NCBI GenBank assembly: GCA_964645775.1
Contig: CAZYBU010000059.1
Location: 1 to 14,579 of the forward strand
Direction of reading: 5' to 3'
From: CAZYBU01 sp964645775
Lineage (GTDB): Bacteria; Spirochaetota; UBA4802; UBA5550
DNA length: 14,579 nt
The notes under the pieces are model-generated. The model worked only from the letters and a program-made list of their open reading frames with translations, was not told the origin of the DNA and did no database searches. The position numbers were made by a program, and so were the translations under genes. This document shows, one piece after another, positions 1 to 7,465 of the stretch. Numbering within the stretch: position 1 is the stretch's first letter; every line of letters starts with the position of its first letter.

Positions 1-645
1 TGGACATTACGGAATCCGTTCCGGGCAACTTCCTTTTTGTCTCGCTATTGTTGCGATGATTAGATATCAGGTTTTACGGGGATATTACTCTGGCACCTAA
101 ATGTGTCTCTGGCACCTGAAATCTTTTACATGGATTATGAGGTAATAATTTGAAATATCTTGAATCATTAGTGGCTGAGTGGTAAGGATACCAAGGCTAC
201 CACGTCAAAAGGAATATCCCATCTCGTCACGTGAAAAACCTGTGTTGACAAAAAAGCTCAGTTCAAAGAAAAAGTCTATGATGCTATATCGAGACAATAG
301 AGTGTTCAAATATCAAAAAAACCTGGGCGTGTTAACCGGAAAGAATTCCCGTAGAGTAATTGGTTTAACTGTGGTTATGAAGGATCTCTTAAGGTGGAGA
401 AATGGGTGCTTTGATTGCGACCCGCGTTTTACTGTTACTACAGCAGGGAGATTCACCACAGACATCTGTCATTTTGCGTATGTATCATCAATAATACGTT
501 CTTTTATAAACCGTACTGGAGTGATTCAGTCGATACCCATTATAGAAAATGCAATCAGTAGAAAGGTAATTACATTTTACAATGCAGGACTGAATGGTTC
601 TTCTCACGAAAGTATATTCCAAAATCGATAATTGAATGAGGTAAA
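1..645. other. AT-rich region with no convincing gene; possible mobile-element remnant
   Basis: No recognisable protein family is seen here in any frame. Frame 2 stays open from the window edge to a TAA at 98-100 and could be the last codons of a gene outside the window, but frame 3 is equally protein-like to 59, so neither is called. A GTG-started open frame at 179-631 (150 codons) has no Shine-Dalgarno sequence and no known motif; its residues look like random translation. The stretch is richer in A and T than the genes further right. It also holds a spaced 11-bp repeat at 88-117. My reading is decayed mobile or accessory DNA, at low confidence. Confidence 0.4.
88..117. repeat. Spaced 11-bp direct repeat (CTCTGGCACCT twice)
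   Basis: CTCTGGCACCT occurs at 88-98 and again at 107-117, a 19-bp period. Read on the minus strand the core is AGGTGCCAGAG. Similar GGTGCCAGACACC-type motifs are common beside IS200-like and other transposase genes, from general familiarity. The first copy overlaps the TAA of the open frame that runs in from the window edge, as an element end might. No transposase is visible, so assignment to an element is inference. Confidence 0.45.
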
Positions 646-1905
646 ATGAAATTCAGACTAATATATCCGAAATGGCAAAAACTTGACAGGCAGAATGAAT
701 TTATTTTGCCGCCTCATGGGCCTGTTGTAATGGCCGCGGCTCTTCCTGAATATGTGGATGTAGAGTTCTTTGATGAGAATGTCCAGGAAATCCCTTTTGA
801 TACTTCTGTTGATCTTGTCGGTATTTCAATGATGCTAACAGGTCAGGTTAAACGGGGCTGGGAAATTGCAGACCGATTTAGAAGCATGGGGGTTAAGGTG
901 ATTTGCGGAGGAATCTCTACCATGCTTCACCAGGAAGAGACAATGGAGCATGCTGATTCTGTTTTTGTGGGGGAAGTTGAGGGAAGACTTGGAGAGGTGT
1001 TTCACGATCTTAAAAACGGGCAGCTTAAACCTGTATATGATTACCTGCATTCTCATCCCGTTATTGAAAATGTTGGTACTGCGCGACGTGAGATCCTTGA
1101 CCGGGAAATGTATAATTATAAAGGAATTCAGATGGTAGACCTGGTGCATGCATCTCGTGGATGCAGGTTTAACTGCTACCCATGCGCGGTAAGTTACCTG
1201 GGAGGTCGAAGCTTCAGGCCTCGCCCCTATGACAAGGTTGTTGAAGAACTGGAGTCTATCGATAATAACCGGTTGTTTATTGTCGATAATTCTCTGGCCC
1301 AGAATAAAGAGTGGGAGAAAGGTCTTTTTAAAGAGATGATACCCTTGAAGAAAAACTGGTGCTGCCATCCAATTGAAAACGATCCCGAAGTTCTTGATTT
1401 GGCAGCCCAGGCTGGTGCCTGGTATGTGTACCAGGCAATCTTTGATACTTCAGATTATATACGCGACAGGGTTAAGCGCTACAAAGATCATGGGATTGGT
1501 GTTGAAGGTACTATCCTGCTGGGACTTGATGACCATACAGAGGATTCGATAAAACGGTTGGTGGATTTTCTATTAGAGATCGACCTTGATCTGGCAGAGT
1601 TTACAGTGTTAACTCCGTTTCGTCATACAAGAACATTCACTGATTTGGAGAGCGAAGGTCGGATATTAACCTATGACTGGAATAAGTACACTGCCGATAA
1701 AGTTGTTTACCAGCCTAAAAACATGTCTCCGGAGAAATTACAGGAATTGTATTATTATGCCTGGGATACTTTTTATGCTGACGAGTCTCAAAATATGAAA
1801 ATGTATAAGCTAATAAATGATGTGTCTCGTCGAGAAAAGGTGGCTGGTACATACCGGCATCGGGATCGGCGTCTGGCAAATAAAGCCTTCGGTCGTGACA
1901 TATAG
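646..1905 (+). CDS. B12-binding domain-containing radical SAM protein (class B type)
   Basis: 419-residue enzyme expected to bind cobalamin and a 4Fe-4S cluster and to use S-adenosylmethionine for radical chemistry, often methylation of an unactivated carbon. Residues about 1-125 form the B12-binding Rossmann-type domain (VDLVGISMM and VKVICGGI strands) without the DxHxxG base-off histidine motif, as is usual in class B. The radical SAM motif CxxxCxxC is Cys173, Cys177 and Cys180 (GCRFNCYPC). The C-terminal DWNKY and PKNMSPEKLQELY stretch matches the hopanoid-methylase-like HpnP/HpnR/BchE-related group. Compared with my memory of that group, the FVDDN motif reads FIVDN and the PYPGT motif reads PFRHT. 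The segment after the fourth strand (residues about 256-283) is also shorter. GAGGT at 638-642 precedes the ATG by only 3 bases. The substrate cannot be told from sequence. It stands apart from hisI (113-bp gap) and is more AT-rich than the genes to its right. Confidence 0.9.
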   Translation: MKFRLIYPKWQKLDRQNEFILPPHGPVVMAAALPEYVDVEFFDENVQEIPFDTSVDLVGISMMLTGQVKRGWEIADRFRSMGVKVICGGISTMLHQEETMEHADSVFVGEVEGRLGEVFHDLKNGQLKPVYDYLHSHPVIENVGTARREILDREMYNYKGIQMVDLVHASRGCRFNCYPCAVSYLGGRSFRPRPYDKVVEELESIDNNRLFIVDNSLAQNKEWEKGLFKEMIPLKKNWCCHPIENDPEVLDLAAQAGAWYVYQAIFDTSDYIRDRVKRYKDHGIGVEGTILLGLDDHTEDSIKRLVDFLLEIDLDLAEFTVLTPFRHTRTFTDLESEGRILTYDWNKYTADKVVYQPKNMSPEKLQELYYYAWDTFYADESQNMKMYKLINDVSRREKVAGTYRHRDRRLANKAFGRDI

Positions 1906-1933
1906 GGTCAAATACAAAAGATCGTTATTAGAA

Positions 1934-1962
1934 TTGATATGCTCAAGAAGTATTTGTGCAAT
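1934..1962 (+). promoter_or_regulatory. Predicted sigma-70 promoter of the hisI-hisG unit
   Basis: TTGATA at 1934-1939 (5 of 6 to the -35 consensus), a 17-bp spacer, then TGCAAT at 1957-1962 (4 of 6 to the -10). Transcription would start near 1969, about 50 bases before the hisI ATG. Its position after the radical SAM stop supports separate transcription of hisI-hisG. Confidence 0.45.
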
Positions 1963-2018
1963 TTATTTCAGGCTTTTGTTACTTTTACCAGTTTGATCAT
2001 AAACATAGCGAGGGAAAC

Positions 2019-2420
2019 ATGAGTAAGGAATACACCGAAGAACTTCTCCTCGATTTTGGCGAGGATGGACAGAAACTGATCCCGGTTGTTACCCAGGATG
2101 CCGTTACGAAGGACGTTCTTATACTGGCCTTTGCCAATAAGGAAGCGTTTGAAGAGACAAGAAGAAGCGGTTACGCGACCTATTGGAGCAGAAGCCGCAA
2201 CGAACTCTGGAAAAAGGGTATGACATCCGGTGACATGCTGCAGGTTGAAGATATTCTCATAAACTGTGAGCAGAATTCTCTGGTTTATCTGGTAACTCCA
2301 CAGGGAAAGGGGGCCTGCCACGCCAAAAATTCGGGCGGTAATCCCTATGAATCCTGCTACTATCGAAGGATAACGGAGAGTGGTCTCCTTGAAATTCTGG
2401 AAAAATATAAAGCTGAATAG
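2019..2420 (+). CDS. hisI: HisI-like phosphoribosyl-AMP cyclohydrolase with altered Mg site
   Basis: 133-residue cytoplasmic protein of the HisI family, which opens the adenine ring of phosphoribosyl-AMP in step 3 of histidine synthesis. The start at 2019 is chosen because GAGGG lies just upstream (2010-2014) and MSKEY begins the family homology; an upstream in-frame ATG at 1956 would add 21 residues that do not resemble HisI. Conserved parts are IPVVTQDA (21-28), YWSRSR (55-60) with LWKKGMTSG (63-71), and the three zinc-type cysteines Cys83, Cys100 and Cys113. The usual metal motif DCDxD is NCEQN here (82-86), so all three acidic Mg ligands are Asn, Glu and Asn. The loop between the last two cysteines is about five residues longer than in E. 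coli HisI. It is a HisI-only protein, with no HisE domain. Family membership is clear; whether it performs the standard reaction is uncertain. Confidence 0.85.
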   Translation: MSKEYTEELLLDFGEDGQKLIPVVTQDAVTKDVLILAFANKEAFEETRRSGYATYWSRSRNELWKKGMTSGDMLQVEDILINCEQNSLVYLVTPQGKGACHAKNSGGNPYESCYYRRITESGLLEILEKYKAE

Positions 2421-2425
2421 TACGA

Positions 2426-2441
2426 CCGATAACTATCGGAG
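2426..2441 (+). promoter_or_regulatory. Hairpin overlapping the hisG ribosome binding site
   Basis: CCGAT-AACT-ATCGG (2426-2439) can form a 5-bp stem with a 4-base loop in RNA. Its last two G residues are the first two of the hisG Shine-Dalgarno GGAG (2438-2441), which sits 6 bases before the ATG. The same 14 bases recur at 9975-9988. Occlusion of the hisG ribosome binding site is a reasonable inference but the stem is short. Confidence 0.4.
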
Positions 2442-2447
2442 CTGGAT

Positions 2448-3497
2448 ATGAAAAAGAATGAATTAATAATCGGGATGCCGGCCGGTTCCCTTGCGAATCC
2501 TGATAGGGGCGGGAATGTAGTAGAACTTCTGGAAAACGCAGGTTTTACCACCAGGGGATACGATAAAGGCGGCCCCACCTCTTTTGCGACCGTAAATTTT
2601 CTCTATGGATGGGACGGCAGACCCCAGGAATTCGGGAGTCAGCTTGTATTGAATGAACTTGATGTGGCTATCGCCGGGGATGACTGGATTCAGGAACGTA
2701 TCGTTGAAATGAGGCTTGAATATAATACGGATATTAAACTCGAAAAGGCCCTCTCCCTGAAACGGGGTGGAGTTAAACTTGTGGGTATCATAAACAACGA
2801 CAATGATTTTACTACCACGGAGGAATTCCTTCATCATCTTGTTTCACAGAAAGAACGCATAACCGTAGTGTCCGAAATGCCTTACCTGGCCCTTGATTGG
2901 ATACGGAATTCCATGAAAAAAGCGGGTATTACCGATAACTATCTGGATTTCTCGGTGCAGAAGTACAAGTCTCCTCCCTGTATAGACAGGGGTATACTGA
3001 TATATGAGACATGGGGAAAGACAGAGGCGAAGATCAGAAACGGCGGTGCGGATATCGGACTTGAAATTACGCAATCGGGCAGCGCCATACGTAATTACGG
3101 TTTAAAGATTATTGAACATGTTTTTACCTCCGAAACGGGTATCTGGGTAAACCCGGTAATCAGGGAAATACCGGGGAAAAATGATCTGCTTAACATGTTT
3201 CTCTTAAATCTCTATGGATCGATCAACGCTGAGAAAAAGGTTCTGCTTTTCTTTAATGTTCCCAATTCCGAAATCGGTCCCGTTGAACAGTACCTGAGCG
3301 ATAACAATCTCTTCGCGGACGAACCTTCCATTACGCGTGGTGAACATTTCTCCGAATACAGTATCCAGGTCGATTCCTCTGACACGTCGACGCCCCTCGC
3401 CCTGGTACGGTATGAACTGGCCAGGCGCAAGGCTGTCAACATCGATACAATTCCCATAGAATCTTCTATCCCGAGTCTGGATGTCCTTTTTAAATGA
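2448..3497 (+). CDS. hisG: HisG-like ATP phosphoribosyltransferase, long form, divergent
   Basis: 349-residue protein of the ATP phosphoribosyltransferase family, which joins ATP and PRPP in the first, feedback-controlled step of histidine synthesis. Visible family landmarks are the N-terminal IGMPAGSL (8-15), the ELDVAIAGDDW segment (70-80; canonical xDLGIVGxD), EMPYLALDW (143-151), and the signature region GGADIGLEITQSGSAIRNYG (199-218). A C-terminal regulatory-type domain from about 258 (SINAEKKVLLFFNVP) matches long-form HisG, which needs no HisZ. It is longer than the usual 290-300 residues. The PRPP-binding loop, normally STGTTL, is QSGSAI and the preceding Asp is Glu206, so substrate binding may differ. 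It lies 27 bp after hisI, with Shine-Dalgarno GGAG at 2438-2441, and the two are almost certainly co-transcribed. It could be a paralogue with a different acceptor; the evidence for the fold is good, for the exact reaction moderate. Confidence 0.85.
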   Translation: MKKNELIIGMPAGSLANPDRGGNVVELLENAGFTTRGYDKGGPTSFATVNFLYGWDGRPQEFGSQLVLNELDVAIAGDDWIQERIVEMRLEYNTDIKLEKALSLKRGGVKLVGIINNDNDFTTTEEFLHHLVSQKERITVVSEMPYLALDWIRNSMKKAGITDNYLDFSVQKYKSPPCIDRGILIYETWGKTEAKIRNGGADIGLEITQSGSAIRNYGLKIIEHVFTSETGIWVNPVIREIPGKNDLLNMFLLNLYGSINAEKKVLLFFNVPNSEIGPVEQYLSDNNLFADEPSITRGEHFSEYSIQVDSSDTSTPLALVRYELARRKAVNIDTIPIESSIPSLDVLFK

Positions 3498-3521
3498 TAC
3501 CGGTTCTAATGCGTATGTAAG

Positions 3522-3644
3522 ATGGCTCATCTGGCAACGCTCGATAACGCTGTAATCGTGGTTGAACGGATGCGTCGTAATCAGGGAAAACTGGAAATAA
3601 AAAATGATCAGGGTAAAGGATTGCCGTGTGATTATCCATGGTAG
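3522..3644 (+). CDS. Possible 40-residue small ORF after hisG
   Basis: ATG at 3522 opens 40 codons to TAG at 3642-3644. The product starts MAHLATLDNAVIVVERM and is hydrophilic toward the C-terminus. Codon choice resembles neighbouring genes, but there is no clear Shine-Dalgarno sequence and no family is recognised. It may equally be the remnant of a larger gene or chance. It lies in the gap between the convergent hisG and methyltransferase genes. Confidence 0.2.
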   Translation: MAHLATLDNAVIVVERMRRNQGKLEIKNDQGKGLPCDYPW

Positions 3645-3709
3645 GGGCGGAGTACAGGGCGGATGAACCAGGCAGGGATCTTTTCCAGCGCGCGGATAAG
3701 GCGATCTAT

Positions 3710-3731
3710 GGTGCGAAGACGGTGCGAAGAC
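3710..3731. repeat. 11-bp perfect tandem duplication
   Basis: GGTGCGAAGAC is present twice head to tail (3710-3720 and 3721-3731), followed by a G run and an A run. It sits in the convergent intergenic gap. No terminator with a proper stem and T tract was found in this gap for either flanking gene. Confidence 0.8.
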
Positions 3732-3786
3732 GGGGGGAAAAAACCGGGTGAAGGTTTGAATAATAATCGAATCCTGATATCTGAAC

Positions 3787-4437
3787 TTATTCTTCACCGC
3801 GATTTTGAAGGATATAGTAGATTGATCTGCAGCTGAGAGGATCGTTCCGGTACGTCTCAATCTCCCGGAGTTCTCTGGCGAAGAGTTCATCCTCGCCCCG
3901 ATTTCTAATTTCCTTCTCCAGGCAGTCGAAATATTCTTCCCACCAGATCTTTTCGTCAAGCAGAAAGGAATCCACCAGGAGAAGTCCGAGTTCATGAAAT
4001 TTTTCTCTCTTCAGTTTATCATCCCTGAATTCGTCATGGATAATTAGAAAACCTCCATTTCTGGAATATCGGAGAAGTGCCTGGAGGCCTTTTTCAAAAC
4101 TGATTTCATTAAGCAGACCTTCGGCAAGTATCAGATCAAACTCTTCCCTGAGAATGTCTGGATCGAGAAGAGATCCTTCAATGACCGTAATGCGTTCATT
4201 TATGCCCGAGATATGAATCTTGTGTCTCAGGTGACGAAGGGAGACCGGGTCTGCATCAACGGCGCATATTGTACCATTTATCGTTTCCGCCAGTCGGATG
4301 GTTGTGACTCCGGTACCGCATCCCATATCGAGAATTCTCGGCCATGATGGAAGACTCAACCGGTTAACGGCCCTAAGCGTGTAAGAAACCAGGTTTTTCC
4401 GGCAGGAGTCCCGTACGTCGAAATATCCGGAATTCAT
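3787..4437 (-). CDS. Class I SAM-dependent methyltransferase
   Basis: 216-residue soluble protein that binds S-adenosylmethionine. Motif I is ILDMGCGTG (35-43) and the acidic end of strand 2 is AVDAD (59-63), the residue pair that normally binds the methionine and ribose parts of SAM. EFDLILAEGLLNE (about 118-130) fits motif IV. The last 70 residues are charged and helical and give no substrate clue. The ATG overlaps the TGA of lnt as ATGA (4434-4437), so it is translated by coupling as the last gene of the four-gene operon. The substrate is unknown. It resembles generic small-molecule methyltransferases of about this length. Confidence 0.85.
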   Translation of the reverse strand: MNSGYFDVRDSCRKNLVSYTLRAVNRLSLPSWPRILDMGCGTGVTTIRLAETINGTICAVDADPVSLRHLRHKIHISGINERITVIEGSLLDPDILREEFDLILAEGLLNEISFEKGLQALLRYSRNGGFLIIHDEFRDDKLKREKFHELGLLLVDSFLLDEKIWWEEYFDCLEKEIRNRGEDELFARELREIETYRNDPLSCRSIYYILQNRGEE

Positions 4438-5891
4438 TTGTGTCTCACCCCGCTAAACCTGATAATCCCCGGTTTCCCGAATGAGGTTTCATGTATAATC
4501 CGCCCGTAAGGTGAAATGATGGCTGATGGACCGCTGTTATTGCAGTGGATGATCCACCTGCGGTTTTCCACGGCCCTGAGGACCAGGGTGGCCTGGTGAA
4601 GTTCCGGCCCGGTGGAATCGCCCAGCCATACATCATCTGTAAAAATGATAAGCATATCAGCGTCCCGGGAACGTTTAGCTATCAGGAACGGGAATGTGCT
4701 TTCGAAACAGATACCAAAACCTGCGGATATCCCGGCAATGTTGAGAGGAGTGTTTTTTGTCCATGAGGAAAACTGGGTCTCGCTGTAATTTCTGTAGAGA
4801 TTATCAATAAGGGGGAAGGGATTGTACTCGCTAAGGGGGAAAAGTTTCTCTTTTCTGTAGATGGCACGGACAACGGACCCCCTGATCAAAAACAGGGCGT
4901 TGTAATACCTGCGTGATTCCCCGTGACCTCGGAAATCGGGTCCTCCGGCCAGGATGGTGATCTTTTTCTCACCGCAGAATTTAATGATACGCTTCATGTG
5001 TGGGCCCATGAGCCGGGGGTAGTAATTGAGGGCCGTTTCCGGCCAGAGCACAACATCAGTGTCAGGTGAAAGGTTCTTTTCGGTGAGGGTGAGATACCGG
5101 TCCGTGATTTCCCGATAGTATCTCTTTTCCCATTTCTTGTGCGGGGCGATATTCGCCTGAATGACCACGATTTCTCCGTCGAAAGCAGGATCGTTCCCAT
5201 TATCCGGTACTCGAATGAGTCCGACCGTAATAATGAAGATGATTATTCCGGAGACAAGGACTATGGAGGTTCCGGTAAGAGGACTTCTGAGAACGTTATT
5301 GAGAGACGGCTTCCTTCCTTTCGCAAGAAGATAATCGAGCAGGATATAGATACTTACGTTAAAAAGGATAATGATACATGAAAAAAGATGCTCTCCCACC
5401 ACTCCGGCGCCCTGAAGAAAAAAGGGGTACCGGTACCACGCTGAGGAGAGGGTGGCTATGTTCAGAACGGGAAAGACGAGTCCCCGGAAAAGTTCAAACC
5501 CGCCCCAGGCCGCGGATGGTACCAGGAAAAGAAGCAGAATACCGGGAAGAGGTCTTTTTTCATTTTTTAAAACAACCGAGGTGATCGCCGAGAATAAAGC
5601 GTGGTAGAGACCGTAAAAGAAGAGAATCACGAGTGTGAAAAGCGAGAACGAAAAAAATGATCCGATAGAGAAGACCCTGTTAAGGGTCGCCGGCACCCAG
5701 TAGAAGACCAGGCCGTAGGCCAGGGACCACTGAACCATGCCTGCCAGGAAGGCCTGTAAAGGCGAAAGTCGTCGGTAAACGAAAAGGGAAGGAAGAAGAA
5801 AGATCAGCGTAAAAAAGGGGATATGCGGTATGGAAACAGCAAGAAGCGCAGCGGAAAGAGAAAGAAGGATCAGCGTTGTTCCGATAGCCAT
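4434..5891 (-). CDS. lnt: Apolipoprotein N-acyltransferase Lnt
   Basis: Inner-membrane enzyme that transfers a third acyl chain from a phospholipid to the N-terminal cysteine of lipoproteins. About 230 N-terminal residues hold seven or so hydrophobic segments, followed by a nitrilase-type periplasmic domain. All catalytic landmarks are present, numbered from a GTG alternative start at 5900: Glu288 in WPETA, Lys350 and Glu358 in YRKEKLFPLSEYNPF, and Cys398 in GICFES. DDVWLGDSTGP (422-432) also matches the family. I prefer the ATG at 5891 (485 residues), because the purine-rich GAAAGAAGAG upstream is too close to the GTG. The start overlaps the end of the HEAT gene by 22 bp. The family is typical of diderms. 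It sits next to a predicted lipoprotein that would be a substrate, though Lnt acts on all lipoproteins. Confidence 0.95.
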   Translation of the reverse strand: MAIGTTLILLSLSAALLAVSIPHIPFFTLIFLLPSLFVYRRLSPLQAFLAGMVQWSLAYGLVFYWVPATLNRVFSIGSFFSFSLFTLVILFFYGLYHALFSAITSVVLKNEKRPLPGILLLFLVPSAAWGGFELFRGLVFPVLNIATLSSAWYRYPFFLQGAGVVGEHLFSCIIILFNVSIYILLDYLLAKGRKPSLNNVLRSPLTGTSIVLVSGIIIFIITVGLIRVPDNGNDPAFDGEIVVIQANIAPHKKWEKRYYREITDRYLTLTEKNLSPDTDVVLWPETALNYYPRLMGPHMKRIIKFCGEKKITILAGGPDFRGHGESRRYYNALFLIRGSVVRAIYRKEKLFPLSEYNPFPLIDNLYRNYSETQFSSWTKNTPLNIAGISAGFGICFESTFPFLIAKRSRDADMLIIFTDDVWLGDSTGPELHQATLVLRAVENRRWIIHCNNSGPSAIISPYGRIIHETSFGKPGIIRFSGVRHK

Positions 5892-7465
5892 TGTTTCCAC
5901 TCTTCTTTCGTGTTAAGCTGTTCCCCGGTAATCCGTTTCAGGAAAAGAATGGCGTATTTACGGACGACCCGTTCCCTGTTGTCAAGAAGGGTTTCAGCGT
6001 AAGGGATGAGAGACCTCTCCTTCATTTTAATGAGGGCGCTCCCGGCTGCCAGGATCCTCGTTCGGTCTCCGCTCGACATGTTGTCCTTTATGAAGGTCAC
6101 AACCTTCGGGCCTCCGATCTTACCCAGGGCGTAACCGATAGGGCGTGCATACCTGTCCCCGGTCTCGTAAAAGAAGTTGATCATCTCCTCAACGGCCCTC
6201 CTGTCACCGATACTGCCCAGGGCCGGGATGATGTGAGCGTTAAGTCTCCGGTTGTCCTCTTTCATCATCCCCAGGAGCATTGGAACGGCCTCCCGGGCCT
6301 TAAGCTGGCCCAGGGACCAGATGGAGCCGATGGCCCCCTCGATATTGTCCCTTTGAGCCGCTTTCATGAGAAGAGGTATGGATTGTCGGTCATCCATCCA
6401 TCCCAGGGCCTCGGCCAGATGCCTCTGTCCCGGCTGGGTGGCGTCTGATAGCCTCGACCGGATAAGCGGAAGGGAAGGTCTGTATTTCTTTCTTCCCAGG
6501 ACGTAAGCCGCGGGTCCGTTGACTTGACCCGTTTTGCTGAATCGGGCGAAGACCTTCTGTTCGATGGCTCCTGCGCTCATCTGTGAAAGGACGTAGGCCG
6601 AGGTCATGGCGACGGAGTGGTCAGATTCGCTGAAATTACGGATAAGGGGATCCACGGCCCGGGGATCATTGATGGATATCAGGGCGGATGAGGCCTGCTT
6701 CTGAAGGAGCCTGTGATCTGTCTGGATAAGGGGCAGGATTTCCTCTGTCGCCTTTTTCGATTTAATCTCTCCCAGAGAAACGGTCGCGGCGACCCGTTTC
6801 TGGATGGAGGGATCATCCAGCATGCCGATGAGGTATTCCTCGGCACCCGGGACAGGAAGCTTGCCCAGGATGCGGGTGGCGAAGCCTTCGAGTCCGGCGG
6901 AGGCTATCTTTTCCCTCTCCTTCAGGATTCTTCGGGAAACACTGCTGTCGCCGATGGCAATAAGAGAGGTTACTGTTTCCCTTGCTATCGGTTTAGGGCT
7001 GTTCAGAAAAATATCGTAGATAACGGGTATGGCTGCCGGGTCACCGATCTCACCCAGGGCCTGGATGATAACTTTTCTTGAAACACCGGAATCGTCTTTT
7101 TTTAAAAGTTCTATCAGATAGGGGACAGATTTCCTGATCTTGAGGTCTCCCAGAGCGGAGACCGCGCAGTTCCGGACGGCCTGGTTCTCGTCCTCTTTCA
7201 GACGTTCCATGATGACCGGCGCCAGACTTTTGTCCCCGGTCTTTCCCATGGCGATCAGTGCGTGACTGCGCATTCTCCACCGGTCGCTTTTCACGGCCTC
7301 CCTGAGCCGGGGAACGGCCTCCTCCTTCATGGATATCCATTTCAGGTACTCTTTCTGGACCGGGTCCTCGCCGACCTGTTTTTCATTGCCATCCCTGTCG
7401 GCATCGCCGCAGGCAGGAAGAAGAGATAAGGTGAGAAGGATCGGGAGAAGAATGGATCGTTTCAT
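5870..7465 (-). CDS. HEAT-repeat lipoprotein
   Basis: 531-residue predicted lipoprotein. The N-terminus MKRSILLPILLTLSLLPAC is a signal peptide with a relaxed lipobox (LPAC) and Cys19 as the acylated residue. From about residue 45 to 505 it is an almost continuous run of short HEAT or PBS-lyase-HEAT repeats of roughly 30 residues, each with the pattern A-LG-igD--AvP-Li--L. It ends in a tryptophan motif (EEWKQWLSEQR) seen at the end of many HEAT-repeat periplasmic proteins. Such superhelices bind other proteins and have no catalytic residues, so this is probably a scaffold or adaptor on the periplasmic face of a membrane. The ATG overlaps the stop of the upstream gene as ATGA (7462-7465). The partner is not evident; the gene upstream is one candidate. 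Confidence 0.9.
   Translation of the reverse strand: MKRSILLPILLTLSLLPACGDADRDGNEKQVGEDPVQKEYLKWISMKEEAVPRLREAVKSDRWRMRSHALIAMGKTGDKSLAPVIMERLKEDENQAVRNCAVSALGDLKIRKSVPYLIELLKKDDSGVSRKVIIQALGEIGDPAAIPVIYDIFLNSPKPIARETVTSLIAIGDSSVSRRILKEREKIASAGLEGFATRILGKLPVPGAEEYLIGMLDDPSIQKRVAATVSLGEIKSKKATEEILPLIQTDHRLLQKQASSALISINDPRAVDPLIRNFSESDHSVAMTSAYVLSQMSAGAIEQKVFARFSKTGQVNGPAAYVLGRKKYRPSLPLIRSRLSDATQPGQRHLAEALGWMDDRQSIPLLMKAAQRDNIEGAIGSIWSLGQLKAREAVPMLLGMMKEDNRRLNAHIIPALGSIGDRRAVEEMINFFYETGDRYARPIGYALGKIGGPKVVTFIKDNMSSGDRTRILAAGSALIKMKERSLIPYAETLLDNRERVVRKYAILFLKRITGEQLNTKEEWKQWLSEQR

Noticed and set aside
170..195. GTGGCTGAGTGGT-AAGG resembles the D-arm of a serine or leucine tRNA
   Set aside because: No acceptor stem, anticodon arm or TTCGAAT-type T-loop follows at tRNA distance.
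179..631. 150-codon open frame with GTG start
   Set aside because: No ribosome binding site, no recognisable motif, atypical composition; described as part of a region without a convincing gene.
2408..2432. TAAA and ACCGATAA as a possible flagellar sigma-28 promoter before hisG
   Set aside because: The gap is 13 bases rather than 15, and the copy at 9975 has no TAAA at a suitable distance. The palindrome explains the sequence better.
3204..3995. 263-codon minus-strand open frame across the hisG end and methyltransferase end
   Set aside because: It overlaps two well-supported genes and its translation has no family features.
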